Shown here piece after piece: positions 52,995 through 61,504 of a stretch of 64,000 bases of DNA; position 1 is the first letter of the stretch; the number at the start of each line of letters is the position of its first letter. The notes under the pieces were generated by a model that did not search any database, was not told the origin of the DNA, and worked only from the letters and a program-made list of their open reading frames with translations. This stretch comes from an uncultured Niabella sp. (GTDB taxonomy: Bacteria > Bacteroidota > Bacteroidia > Chitinophagales > Chitinophagaceae), in assembly GCA_934486785.1 (NCBI GenBank), contig CAKSQK010000006.1, forward strand, positions 104,282 to 168,281, given 5' to 3'. Made by a program: the position numbers and the translations under genes.

Positions 52995-53543
52995 TTAGTT
53001 TTGAGAGAATGTATAAATAACAGTTTGCTGATAAGTGCCCTGTGGCTTGCCCAGAATTTTTGACTGTGCATCGGCAGCAGAGATTTTGTAAGAAACATCA
53101 ATGGTTTTAATACCTGATTTTGCGCCTGTAATAATGGTTTGATCAGCATTGCTTAAGCTTACAGTGCTTATTGTTGCACCACCTGCCGGCGCTGTAGGTG
53201 TAATGCTTAATACATTTACAGGAATTTTGTCAGAGCCATTTGAAAAATCGGTGCCTGCTGCTTTAACTTTTACATCAAATGTTTTTGTGGCGGTAAGCTT
53301 TAAATGCCCGGCAACAGATACTGTCTGGTCTGCTTTGTACGAAGCAGCATCAGGATAGCTGAATGCTACATTAGCCCCACCTGGAGTTTGGCCTGGCGTA
53401 CTTTGTACACCGTTTTCGGCAGTAATAAAATCGTTCAGAACAATTTTAACATTGGTTGATGCAGTAGTTGATTGTTGAGCGTTTGACTCGGTTACAACTA
53501 AAGAAGCGATAATAGTTACGATTGCGATTGAGAGCTTTTTCAT
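52995..53543 (-). CDS. pilin-like fibre subunit, copy 2
   Basis: A 182-residue exported protein that matches copy 1 along its whole length (same IVT.IASL signal peptide, NDFITAENGVQSTPGQTPGG, HLKLTATKTFDVKVKAAG, GAKSGIKTIDVSYKIS, YQQTVIYTFSQN); by eye roughly three quarters of positions are identical. I start at ATG 53543 (MKKLSIAIVT), because the longer in-frame start would place 31 residues before the signal peptide and overlap the upstream gene. It is a tandem duplicate of copy 1 with a 47-base gap. Confidence 0.72.
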   Translation of the reverse strand: MKKLSIAIVTIIASLVVTESNAQQSTTASTNVKIVLNDFITAENGVQSTPGQTPGGANVAFSYPDAASYKADQTVSVAGHLKLTATKTFDVKVKAAGTDFSNGSDKIPVNVLSITPTAPAGGATISTVSLSNADQTIITGAKSGIKTIDVSYKISAADAQSKILGKPQGTYQQTVIYTFSQN

Positions 53544-53571
53544 TTTTTTGTGTTTTTTATTTTTTAAAAAT

Positions 53572-54117
53572 TTATTTTGGAGTGATTGTATAAATAATGG
53601 TATTGGTATATAAACCCGCGCCGGATGGCAGCACATATTTCATAGCCCTGTCAGCGGGTATGGTATACGTGATGTTTAACACATTGTTTACCGCAGCGCG
53701 CCCGTTAAGTAGCAAAGGCTGATTGGTTGTGGCCAGGTAGTTTACACTGCGCAGCATAACGCCGGGTTTTAATACCTCACTGTTTTCAACTGCAAGCCTT
53801 AAAACTGAGGCAGGGATCATGTTGCGGTTGTTGGTCAGTGATCTGAAATGTTCTGCTGCCGCACGTACCAGCACATTGTATTCAATTGTAGAAGAAAGTA
53901 CCAGTGCAGATGGCATTGTTTTTACCACACCCTGTGTAAAATCTGCTGTTGTATTGAAGGGAATGTTTACGATAACCCCCGCGTGCCTGGCAGTGCTGAT
54001 CTCCATAAAATCTTTTACAGCTATCTGAACTTCGGCTGTTGTTTCCATTTGCGCTGCTGCGTAAAACGGCATTAGTGTAAACATGCACAGCACGGTATTG
54101 CGAAGGCTTTTGTTCAT
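53572..54117 (-). CDS. pilin-like fibre subunit, divergent paralogue
   Basis: A 181-residue exported protein (signal peptide 1-22, ending YAAAQ). It is more distant from the two tandem copies but shares their plan: VQIAVKDFMEI strand at the start, ALVLSSTIEYNVLVRAAAEHF, IPASVLRLAV, QPLLLNG, LNITYTIPADRA and a final LYTNTIIYTITPK. It is the first gene of the six-gene operon and may form the base, an adaptor, or a minor subunit. No promoter of the TAnnTTTG type is clear in front of it. Confidence 0.68.
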   Translation of the reverse strand: MNKSLRNTVLCMFTLMPFYAAAQMETTAEVQIAVKDFMEISTARHAGVIVNIPFNTTADFTQGVVKTMPSALVLSSTIEYNVLVRAAAEHFRSLTNNRNMIPASVLRLAVENSEVLKPGVMLRSVNYLATTNQPLLLNGRAAVNNVLNITYTIPADRAMKYVLPSGAGLYTNTIIYTITPK

Positions 54118-54462
54118 TTTAATAAAAATTCTTTTGTTTGTAATGGGCTTGAAACTTCGGGCTTATTGGTTCAGTCTGTTGTTTCGTGGCCGGGCTTTTT
54201 TGTCGTTTACTTTTCAGCTTTTTGCTATCTGTTTTCGTAATGACAACACAAAGAAACACCGCCAAAAAGCAGCATTTTTAAGTATTCGCCCAAATGCATT
54301 CATTTTTCGCCGAACGCTTATTTTTTTTCGTTAAAAGATTTTGGGATGTTTTAAAAAACAGTGTTTTACAATTGGCATGCGGCTTTGCAGGGCATAAAAA
54401 AACCCGCCATTTCTGACGGGTTGTTAGGAGTAATTTATATGTGATGTAAATCGCTTAAACCA
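54118..54462. other. 345-base intergenic region upstream of the fibre operon
   Basis: No gene seen. It holds the 5' control region of the fibre operon and the ahcY terminator. An inverted pair GCTTTTTG (near 54219) and CAAAAAGC (near 54263) flanks about 36 bases. A short inverted pair AACG...CGTT surrounds a T-rich run near 54312-54335. No TAnnTTTG box was found on the minus strand. Confidence 0.5.
54394..54422 (-). terminator. Rho-independent terminator of ahcY
   Basis: On the minus strand, a nine-base stem AACCCGTCA / TGGCGGGTT (one T-G wobble) closes a GAAA tetraloop and runs into a run of seven T. It lies about 40 bases past the ahcY stop. Confidence 0.85.
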
Positions 54463-55791
54463 TTAGTACCTGTACATTTCAGGTTTAAACGGCCCGGCCT
54501 TAGGTATGCCTAAATAAGCAGCCTGAGTATCGGTTAGTTCGTCTAACTCCACACCAATTTTTGAAAGGTGCAGCCTTGCTACTTTTTCATCAAGGTGCTT
54601 TGGCAACACGTAAACATTGTTTTCATATTTATCATGATTTTGCCACAGCTCAATCTGTGCAAGGGTTTGGTTGGTAAACGAGTTGCTCATTACGAAGCTT
54701 GGATGGCCGGTTGCGCAGCCTAAGTTCACCAGGCGCCCTTCTGCCAAAAGGATTACATCATGGCCGTCTACATTGTAAATATCTACCTGCGGCTTAATGG
54801 TATCTTTTGTATGGCCATAGTTATCATTCAACCATGCCACATCAATTTCAATATCAAAGTGGCCAATGTTGCACACAATGGCTTTATCTTTCATTAATTT
54901 AAAATGCTCGCCGGTGATCAGGTCGCGGCAGCCCGATGCAGTTACTACAATATCTGCTTCTTTTACCGCGTCAATCATTTTCTTTACTTCATAACCGTCC
55001 ATGGCGGCCTGCAAAGCACAAATCGGATCAATTTCAGTAACGATCACACGGCAGCCAGCGCCGCGTAAAGAAGCAGCAGAACCTTTGCCCACATCACCAT
55101 AACCGCCAACCACGGCTACTTTGCCTGCCAGCATTACATCTGTTGCACGGCGGATGGAATCAACCAGGGATTCTTTACAACCGTATTTGTTATCAAATTT
55201 TGATTTGGTTACAGAATCGTTCACATTAATAGCAGGCATAGGTAAAGTGCCTTTGGCCACTCTTTCATACAAACGGTGAACGCCGGTAGTGGTTTCTTCG
55301 CTGATGCCTTTTACATGCTGCACCAGTTCGGGATAAGTATCTAAAACCATATTGGTCAGGTCGCCGCCATCGTCCAGTATCATGTTCAAAGGGCGGTCTG
55401 CGCTGCCAAAAAATAAAGTTTGCTCAATGCACCAGTCGGCTTCAGCCTGTGTTTGTCCTTTCCAGGCAAACACACCAATGCCTGCGGCCGCAATGGCAGC
55501 AGCAGCATGATCCTGAGTGGAGAATATATTACAGGAGCTCCATTTTACTTCGGCGCCCAAAGCCACCAGCGTTTCTATTAATACGGCAGTTTGAATGGTC
55601 ATGTGCAGGCAGCCTGCAATGCGTGCACCTTTCAGTGGCTGGCTGGCAGCATATTCGTTACGAATGCTCATCAGGCCTGGCATTTCAGCTTCGGCAAGCC
55701 TGATCTCTTTACGGCCCCATTCTGCAAGGCTGATGTCTTTTACCTTGTGCTTCAGGTTAAAATCAATCTGAGATTTTGTTACGGTTGACAT
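54463..55791 (-). CDS. ahcY: adenosylhomocysteinase
   Basis: NAD-dependent S-adenosylhomocysteine hydrolase, 442 residues, splitting SAH into adenosine and homocysteine in the methyl cycle. NAD-binding motif [21 protein letters not shown] site [14 protein letters not shown] and [17 protein letters not shown] (catalytic Lys/Asp region); C-terminal [13 protein letters not shown] and the final KPEMYRY whose Lys-Pro-x-x-Tyr-Arg-Tyr end is standard. Own promoter and terminator are visible. An Lrp-type regulator is divergent from it. Confidence 0.96.
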   Translation of the reverse strand: MSTVTKSQIDFNLKHKVKDISLAEWGRKEIRLAEAEMPGLMSIRNEYAASQPLKGARIAGCLHMTIQTAVLIETLVALGAEVKWSSCNIFSTQDHAAAAIAAAGIGVFAWKGQTQAEADWCIEQTLFFGSADRPLNMILDDGGDLTNMVLDTYPELVQHVKGISEETTTGVHRLYERVAKGTLPMPAINVNDSVTKSKFDNKYGCKESLVDSIRRATDVMLAGKVAVVGGYGDVGKGSAASLRGAGCRVIVTEIDPICALQAAMDGYEVKKMIDAVKEADIVVTASGCRDLITGEHFKLMKDKAIVCNIGHFDIEIDVAWLNDNYGHTKDTIKPQVDIYNVDGHDVILLAEGRLVNLGCATGHPSFVMSNSFTNQTLAQIELWQNHDKYENNVYVLPKHLDEKVARLHLSKIGVELDELTDTQAAYLGIPKAGPFKPEMYRY

Positions 55792-55840
55792 GTGTGTAAT
55801 TTTTTAAAATAATTGTATTAGGCCAGCATGAACTGACATG

Positions 55841-55848
55841 CAAAGGTA
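55841..55848 (-). promoter_or_regulatory. -7 promoter box TACCTTTG of ahcY
   Basis: Perfect TAnnTTTG on the minus strand, ending 49 bases before the ahcY ATG. It lies in the 145-base gap to the divergent Lrp gene, where an Lrp-type site could control both. Confidence 0.6.
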
Positions 55849-55936
55849 TCAAAATAGTATTATGCACTGTGTAATTAAACAATAAATAGTGGAATGACCT
55901 TAATTATGTTAATTTTGAAGGTATAAATATTATTTT

Positions 55937-56443
55937 ATGGCAAAAAAAGCTGTATCAAAAGCAGAAACAACTATTCCGGACGCTGCTTTACAATTGGATG
56001 AAAAAGACATTACCATTTTAAAACTGTTGCAGTCGAATGCGCGCATTACGGTAAAGGAGATTGCCGACGCCATTCACCTGAGCCCTACGCCCGTTCACGA
56101 GCGCATCAAATGGCTGGAGCAAAGCGGCATCATTAAACAATATGCCGCGTTGCTGGATCCTGAAAAACTGGGCAAGGGTTTGATGGTTATCTGCTATGTA
56201 TCGCTGCGCCAGCACGATAAAAAAGCCGGGCTAAAATTCATTGAATCCATCCGGCAGTTACACGAAGTAACTGAATGCTATAGCATTTCGGGAGAGTTTG
56301 ATTTCATGCTGAAAGTACTGGCGAAGGATATGGCAGGTTTTTACGATTTTCACGTAAATAAATTAAGCCAGGTAGAAAACATGGGGCATGTACAAAGTAT
56401 TTTTGTAATGGGCGTGGTGAAACAAACTCATGAATTGATCTAA
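55937..56443 (+). CDS. Lrp/AsnC family transcriptional regulator
   Basis: A 168-residue regulator. The N-terminal helix-turn-helix (about 20-75) has LDEKDITILKLLQSNARITV and IHLSPTPVHERIKWLEQSGII. The C-terminal RAM/ligand domain (about 85-165) has VTECYSISGEFDFMLKVLAKD. An extra Lys/Ala-rich N-terminal extension of about 18 residues is present. It is divergent from ahcY and may sense an amino acid such as methionine or leucine; the ligand is not determined by sequence. Confidence 0.92.
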   Translation: MAKKAVSKAETTIPDAALQLDEKDITILKLLQSNARITVKEIADAIHLSPTPVHERIKWLEQSGIIKQYAALLDPEKLGKGLMVICYVSLRQHDKKAGLKFIESIRQLHEVTECYSISGEFDFMLKVLAKDMAGFYDFHVNKLSQVENMGHVQSIFVMGVVKQTHELI

Positions 56444-56449
56444 GGATAA

Positions 56450-57151
56450 CTATTGGGCTTTTTTAATATCCAGCAATTCAATTTCAAATACAAGCGGGCT
56501 GCCGCCGGGAATGGCAGGTGGCGCGCCACGCAGGCCATAACCCAGTTGGTAAGGAATGTAAAATTTGTATTTGCTGCCAACGCTCATCAGTTGCACGCCT
56601 TCCGTCCAGCCGGGAATTACACTGCCCAGTGGAATGGTCAATGGCTCTTCTCTTTCATAAGATGCATCAAATTCGGTTCCGTCTGGTAACATGCCGCGGT
56701 AGTGTACCGTAACGCTGTCCTGCGCCGTAGGTTTGGCGCCTGTTGCCTGTTTTAATACTTCGTATTGCAGGCCGCTGGCAGTGGTGGTAATGCCGGCCTT
56801 GCCTTTGTTTTGTGCAAAAAATTCTTTTTGCTGAACATCTGCTTTTTGTTGCAATACTTTTTGAGAATACGTACTGAGGATGGTATAAATTTCTGCTTCG
56901 TCAAACTTAGCGGGTTTTTTATCAAACACATCCTGCAGGCCCTGCGCAACCAGTTTTGTATTCAGATCTCCCAGGTCCTGGTTAAGCGATTGGGCAATAT
57001 TCATTCCTAATGCATAGCTGGCAGAATCAGATTCCGTTTTCAGTACAACATCTTTTTGTACGGTAGCAGGTGCAGCAGGAGTTTTGCTTTGCGCCTGAAC
57101 ATTTGCAAATAAAAATAAACAGGCCGCGGCCAACAGGAAAAAATACTTCAT
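56450..57151 (-). CDS. FKBP-type peptidyl-prolyl cis-trans isomerase, exported
   Basis: A 233-residue periplasmic proline isomerase/chaperone of FkpA/Mip type. Signal peptide 1-20 (ending ANVQAQ). The N-terminal helical dimerisation part is about 35-125 (DSASYALGMNIAQSLNQDL). The FKBP domain (about 130-230) has VTVHYRGMLPDGTEFDASY, IPGWTEGVQLMSVGSKYKF and YGLRGAPPAIPGGSPLVFEIELLD. Its stop is seven bases from the convergent Lrp gene. Confidence 0.93.
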   Translation of the reverse strand: MKYFFLLAAACLFLFANVQAQSKTPAAPATVQKDVVLKTESDSASYALGMNIAQSLNQDLGDLNTKLVAQGLQDVFDKKPAKFDEAEIYTILSTYSQKVLQQKADVQQKEFFAQNKGKAGITTTASGLQYEVLKQATGAKPTAQDSVTVHYRGMLPDGTEFDASYEREEPLTIPLGSVIPGWTEGVQLMSVGSKYKFYIPYQLGYGLRGAPPAIPGGSPLVFEIELLDIKKAQ

Positions 57152-57172
57152 GACGTGTGATTATTTGAGATG

Positions 57173-57180
57173 CAAAAATA
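57173..57180 (-). promoter_or_regulatory. -7 promoter box TATTTTTG of the FKBP gene
   Basis: TAnnTTTG match on the minus strand, 21 bases before the FKBP start codon. Confidence 0.5.
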
Positions 57181-57257
57181 GCTGCCTGAATGTTATGGAA
57201 AACATATTTTAATTGCTGTTCAATAAAAAATACAATTATAAATGGCCGGTGGAGAGT

Positions 57258-57265
57258 TACCTTCG
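57258..57265 (+). promoter_or_regulatory. -7-like box TACCTTCG of the polysaccharide deacetylase gene
   Basis: TAnnTTTG with one change, 21 bases before the ATG at 57287. It supports 57287 as the start rather than an in-frame ATG at 57242 that lies upstream of the box. Confidence 0.45.
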
Positions 57266-57286
57266 CACACACACATATTCAATACT

Positions 57287-58117
57287 ATGAGAATAATTTT
57301 GTTGGCAGCAGCCCTGATAGGGCTAACCTCTTCCTGCAGCAGCAACGCCAGTGATTCCCGCGAAACCCGGATAGACAGCCAGATGGTAATGGATACCGGT
57401 GTAATTGTAGAAGCGGCCCCTGCAAAAAACCATGTTGATTCGATCATGGCGAAAAAGCAGGTGCCGGTTTTGTGCTACCACAGGTTTGAATATGGCCGCA
57501 CCGATGATTACAATGTAACACCCGCACAGTTTGATGCTCAAATGAAAATTCTGAAAGACAGCGGCTATCAATCCATTCTTCCTGATCAATTGTACGACTA
57601 CCTCGTTTATAATAAACCAATCCCTGAAAAACCATTCATGGTTACGTTTGACGATAATCGCCTCGAACACATTACTGTTGCCAATGAAGTGCTGAAAAAA
57701 TATGGGTTTAAAGGTGTGTATTTTATTATGACTATTACTATCGGCAAAAAGAATTATATGAACCGTGAGCAGATTGCCCAGCTTGCTGCCGAAGGTAACA
57801 CGGTTGGCAACCACACTTACGATCATCATAAAGTAACAGCGTATAATGATGAGGACTGGCAAAAACAGATAATAGAGGCCAATCAAACAATTAGCGAGAT
57901 TACCGGCCAACCTGTTACCTATTTTGCTTACCCTTTTGGTATTGTCAACCACACGGCTGCACAGGAGTTAAGTAAGCATTATAAAATGTCGTTTATTCTT
58001 TCTACCCCACGCGACAGCCTGGTACCCTTGCAAACCGTTCGCAGAATGATCGTGGCGCATAAATGGACACCCCAGGGAATGCTGAAAGTGATGAACAGTA
58101 CGTTTTCTAAAAGATAG
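57287..58117 (+). CDS. polysaccharide deacetylase family lipoprotein
   Basis: NodB-type carbohydrate esterase (CE4), 276 residues. Starting at ATG 57287 gives a clean lipoprotein signal with Cys17 in GLTSSCSSN. NodB motif 1 reads MVTFDDNRLEH (usual TFDDG has Asn here), motif 2 is NHTYDHHKVT with the metal-binding HxxxH, and motif 3 is YFAYPFG. It probably removes acetyl groups from an N-acetylated polymer in the envelope, for example peptidoglycan or an exported poly-GlcNAc. Confidence 0.88.
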   Translation: MRIILLAAALIGLTSSCSSNASDSRETRIDSQMVMDTGVIVEAAPAKNHVDSIMAKKQVPVLCYHRFEYGRTDDYNVTPAQFDAQMKILKDSGYQSILPDQLYDYLVYNKPIPEKPFMVTFDDNRLEHITVANEVLKKYGFKGVYFIMTITIGKKNYMNREQIAQLAAEGNTVGNHTYDHHKVTAYNDEDWQKQIIEANQTISEITGQPVTYFAYPFGIVNHTAAQELSKHYKMSFILSTPRDSLVPLQTVRRMIVAHKWTPQGMLKVMNSTFSKR

Positions 58118-58120
58118 CGG

Positions 58121-58615
58121 CTACAACTGTTTTTCCATATACACGGCAGTGGGTAAGGGGTTGTAACAATAAGCCCCGGTTTCTTTAAAGCCGTAAGCGC
58201 GGTATAGCTTCAACGCGGCTTCCATTTCCCGCACACTGTCTAACTTTATGAATTGGTAGCCCAGCTCTTTAGCCGATTGTAAAGCCAGGTCCATTAGGTG
58301 CCGACCAATATTTAGTCCTCTGTATTCCGGTTGCACAAACATCCTTTTAAGCTCTGCAGATTTACTGTCTAACTTTCTTACGCCGGTGCATGCAATGGCT
58401 GTGTTATTAACATAAGCCAGCAGCAGCGCGCCTTTAGGCGGGCCGTACATGGTAGCAATATTGGCCAGCTCATATTCTATATCCTGAAAATTGAGCACAA
58501 ACGGCAGCGCGTTTACATACTCCCTGAAAAGTAGTTTGCCATCATTGAAATGTTCAGGTGTTAAAGCCTTTACCCATATTATAGCATCAGTGTTCAAGCG
58601 TTTAATATTTATCAT
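58121..58615 (-). CDS. GNAT family N-acetyltransferase
   Basis: A 164-residue acetyltransferase. Motif A lies in LKRMFVQPEYRGLNIGRHLMD (RxxGxG variant RGLNIG) and the C-terminal part has LDSVREMEAALKLYRAYGF, a usual GNAT end. Substrate is unknown. I start at ATG 58615 (MINIKRLNTD), which overlaps the stop of the AAA+ gene by 14 bases; longer in-frame starts run deep into that gene. Coupling suggests co-transcription with the AAA+/VWA genes. Confidence 0.87.
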   Translation of the reverse strand: MINIKRLNTDAIIWVKALTPEHFNDGKLLFREYVNALPFVLNFQDIEYELANIATMYGPPKGALLLAYVNNTAIACTGVRKLDSKSAELKRMFVQPEYRGLNIGRHLMDLALQSAKELGYQFIKLDSVREMEAALKLYRAYGFKETGAYCYNPLPTAVYMEKQL

Positions 58616-60149
58616 CCAGGTCATCAAAGTCGCCTTCGAGGTCATCTTCCAGACCTTCCCGCTCAAACCTCGTATTCATCATACTTCCAAACAAATCTTT
58701 GAACTCCACTTTGGTTTCAAATAATTGTTTGCTGATGAGCGAGTAGGCTGAAAGGCCGTGCAGCACAAACTCCATCAGCAGGCCTGTTTGCATTTCGTCA
58801 GCACGGGGGAAATATTTTTTTACCAGTGCATGCAAACCGTCTACCGCATACAGTTGCTGCACTTTGTCATTGTCTTTTGTGTTGAAAGAAAGCGACAGGT
58901 TGTTGCCCTTATCAAACCAGCTAATAATGGGGCGGTAGGGGTTTTCGTCAGCTTTTTGCTGTGCCGATGCCTTACCTGTATTGCGGCGTTTTTTCAATTC
59001 TTCAGGATTGGGAAAATATTGGATGAACTGCGTGCGCACCGAACGGTCCAGCAAATTCATAGCTACCTGGTAAGGTCCTTCCTGTTCGCCTTCGTACACC
59101 AGTTCCACTTTCCCGGTAATGGATGGAATAGTGGCGGCCAGGTCGCTGATCCATATCTGTGTTGAAGATTCAGCATTCATAATTGCCCGCCTTTCGGCCG
59201 CACTCACGGCATTTTCCATGGCCGAAATGGTGAGCCTGGCGCTCACGCCGCTTTTTTTATCTACCAGTTCGCTGCTGCGCGCTTCAAAAGCCACTTGCTC
59301 TATCAAACGTTTCACCAGGTCGCTCACTTCTATTTTTTCAGCCTGTTCATTGTGGATGCCCGCTTCCTGTTCCGTAATATCAAGGGCATGCTCAATATTC
59401 TTAGGGTAATGCGTGAGTATCTGGCTCTGTATCCTGTCTTTCAGCGGCGTTACAATACTGCCACGGTTGGTATAGTCTTCGGGGTTGGCGGTAAACACAA
59501 AAAGAATATCAAGCGGCAGCCTTAATTTGAAGCCGCGGATCTGTATATCGCCTTCTTCTAAAATATTGAACAGTGAAACCTGTATGCGCGCCTGCAGGTC
59601 GGGTAGCTCGTTGATCACAAAAATGCTGCGGTTGCTGCGTGGAATGATGCCATAATGCAATACGCGCTCATCAGCAAACGTAAGCTTTAAATTTGCTGCT
59701 TTAATCGGGTCTATATCGCCGATCAGGTCGGCCACCGACACATCCGGCGTAGCCAGCTTTTCGCCATAACGCTGGTTGCGATGGATCCATTCAACAGGCG
59801 TATCATCACCATTTTCCGCAATCAGGTCATGCGCATATTTTGAGATGGGATGTAGCGGATCATCATTGATCTCGCTGCCCGCAACAACGGGGATCCATTC
59901 ATCCAGCAGGCCAGTCATTAATCTTGCCATACGCGTTTTAGCCTGCCCGCGCAGACCCAGGAACAAAATGTTGTGCCGGCTCAGCAGCGCCCGTTCAGTT
60001 TCGGGAATCACAGAATCTTCATAGCCCACAATGCCGGGAAAGGTGGCTTCTCCCGCGCGCAGTTTTTTTATAAGATTTTGCCTTACTTCTTCTTTAATGC
60101 TTTTATATTGATAGCCCGAGGCTTTTAGTTGTCCTAATGTTTTAACCAT
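58602..60149 (-). CDS. AAA+ ATPase of the magnesium chelatase ChlI/MoxR type
   Basis: A 515-residue AAA+ protein. The Walker A loop is GLRGQAKTRMARLM (a GxxGxxKT variant with Ala before Lys), Walker B is FVINELPDLQARIQVSLFNI, and sensor 1 is LFVFTANPEDYTNRG. KKSGVSARLTISAMENAVSAAERRA is the chelatase-like lid. About 170 C-terminal residues form an extra domain. In the ChlI/MoxR class such ATPases act on partners bearing VWA domains; a VWA gene lies 131 bases upstream on the same strand. No porphyrin genes are nearby, so cobalt or magnesium chelation is not implied. Confidence 0.85.
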   Translation of the reverse strand: MVKTLGQLKASGYQYKSIKEEVRQNLIKKLRAGEATFPGIVGYEDSVIPETERALLSRHNILFLGLRGQAKTRMARLMTGLLDEWIPVVAGSEINDDPLHPISKYAHDLIAENGDDTPVEWIHRNQRYGEKLATPDVSVADLIGDIDPIKAANLKLTFADERVLHYGIIPRSNRSIFVINELPDLQARIQVSLFNILEEGDIQIRGFKLRLPLDILFVFTANPEDYTNRGSIVTPLKDRIQSQILTHYPKNIEHALDITEQEAGIHNEQAEKIEVSDLVKRLIEQVAFEARSSELVDKKSGVSARLTISAMENAVSAAERRAIMNAESSTQIWISDLAATIPSITGKVELVYEGEQEGPYQVAMNLLDRSVRTQFIQYFPNPEELKKRRNTGKASAQQKADENPYRPIISWFDKGNNLSLSFNTKDNDKVQQLYAVDGLHALVKKYFPRADEMQTGLLMEFVLHGLSAYSLISKQLFETKVEFKDLFGSMMNTRFEREGLEDDLEGDFDDLDDKY

Positions 60150-60280
60150 GTTTCTGTTGATTTATTGATTAGGAAGAAGCATATCTTCCTTGTATTTGAA
60201 ATTTTTGAATCGTTTAAATTATAAGCTGCTGTTCCCGGAATTTATCAATAAGCCGACTTGCATCAAATCTTTAAAATCCT

Positions 60281-61378
60281 TTAAATTAGGGTTCGGCTTT
60301 TTCCGCTTTCAAAATCCTTAAAGATAAACGTTCCCAGCTTATCAAGATTTGCAAAATACGCTTTGCCATGATTCATTTCGGTAAACTCCTGTACAAACCT
60401 TTGCAGGTAAGGGTCTGTGGCGATCATGAAGGTGGTGATGGGTATTTTTAATTTTTTACATTGGGCAGCCAGGTTCAGGCACCGGTTCACCACCTTCCTG
60501 TCAAGCCCGAAAGCGTTTTTATAATAACGCCTGCCAATCTTCAGGCAGGTGGGCTTGCCATCCGTGATCATGAAGATCTGCTTATTGGGATTTTTTCTCC
60601 TTCGAAGAATGTCCATGGCTAATTCCAAACCCTCAACGGTATTGGTATGGTAAGGCCCCACCTGTAAATAAGGCAGGTCTTTAATTTCAACAGGCCATGC
60701 GTCATTGCCAAAGACAACAATATCCAAAGTGTCTTTGGGGTAACGTGTGGTGATGAGCTCGCTAAGCGCCATAGCCACTTTTTTTGCCGGCGTAATGCGG
60801 TCTTCGCCATACAGGATCATCGAGTGGGAAATATCAATCATCAGCACGGTAGAAGTTTGCGTTTTAAAATCAGTTTCACGAATGCTCAGGTCATCTTCCC
60901 TTAAATGAAAACTTTCAATGCCATGATTGATCTGCGCATTGCGGATGGATTCTGTAAAATCAATCTGCTCCAGCATATCGCCAAACTGAAATGGCCTTGT
61001 TTCAGGATTGATCTCATCACCCTGGCCGGGTTTAAATGTTTTATGGTCGCCTTTGCCTGCTTTTTTCAGCTTGCCAAAAATTTCTTCAAGGCTTTTTTTA
61101 CGAATGCCTTGTTCAGTTTTAGGCGTGATCCTGATCTCGCCGGTAGGCGCATCTTCTGTTATATAGCCTTTGTTTTTCAGGTCTTCCAAAAAATCACCCA
61201 TGCCATAATCATCGCCGGTAAGCTGGTATTGTTTATCCAGCTCGTTCAGCCATTGCAGGGCTTCGCCTACATCACCGCTGGTGTAAGTAAGCAACTGCAA
61301 AAAAACATCCATCAATTGGTCAAATGGGCTTTTGCCGTATTTGTTGATATCGAATTTTGAAAAATGGTAGCCGCGCAT
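60281..61378 (-). CDS. VWA domain-containing protein
   Basis: A 365-residue protein with a C-terminal von Willebrand A domain (about 185-360). The MIDAS motif is MIDISHSMILYGEDR (DxSxS), with the later Thr/Asp in IFMITDGKPTCLKIG. The N-terminal part is helical and charged, with DPLM-type low complexity around KGDHKTFKPGQGDE. There is no signal peptide, so it is cytoplasmic. It pairs with the AAA+ gene directly downstream. ATG 61378 (MRGYHFSKFD) is preferred over a GTG 18 codons earlier. Confidence 0.87.
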   Translation of the reverse strand: MRGYHFSKFDINKYGKSPFDQLMDVFLQLLTYTSGDVGEALQWLNELDKQYQLTGDDYGMGDFLEDLKNKGYITEDAPTGEIRITPKTEQGIRKKSLEEIFGKLKKAGKGDHKTFKPGQGDEINPETRPFQFGDMLEQIDFTESIRNAQINHGIESFHLREDDLSIRETDFKTQTSTVLMIDISHSMILYGEDRITPAKKVAMALSELITTRYPKDTLDIVVFGNDAWPVEIKDLPYLQVGPYHTNTVEGLELAMDILRRRKNPNKQIFMITDGKPTCLKIGRRYYKNAFGLDRKVVNRCLNLAAQCKKLKIPITTFMIATDPYLQRFVQEFTEMNHGKAYFANLDKLGTFIFKDFESGKSRTLI

Positions 61379-61449
61379 ATTTAAAGTTAACAAGTTTTGA
61401 GGTTTAAAGGTTTTGGGCTGGTAAAAGTTCACAACCCTGCAGGCTCAAC

Positions 61450-61478
61450 AAAAAAGGCTGCCCTGTAAGAGCAACCTT
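61450..61478 (-). terminator. Rho-independent terminator of the DUF2723 gene
   Basis: On the minus strand, an eight-base stem AAGGTTGC / GCAGCCTT (one T-G wobble) with a nine-base loop runs into T6. It begins about 26 bases after the DUF2723 stop codon and separates that gene from the VWA/AAA+ unit. Confidence 0.8.
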
Positions 61479-61504
61479 TGGTATCAAAATCTTTATTGAT
61501 CGTA

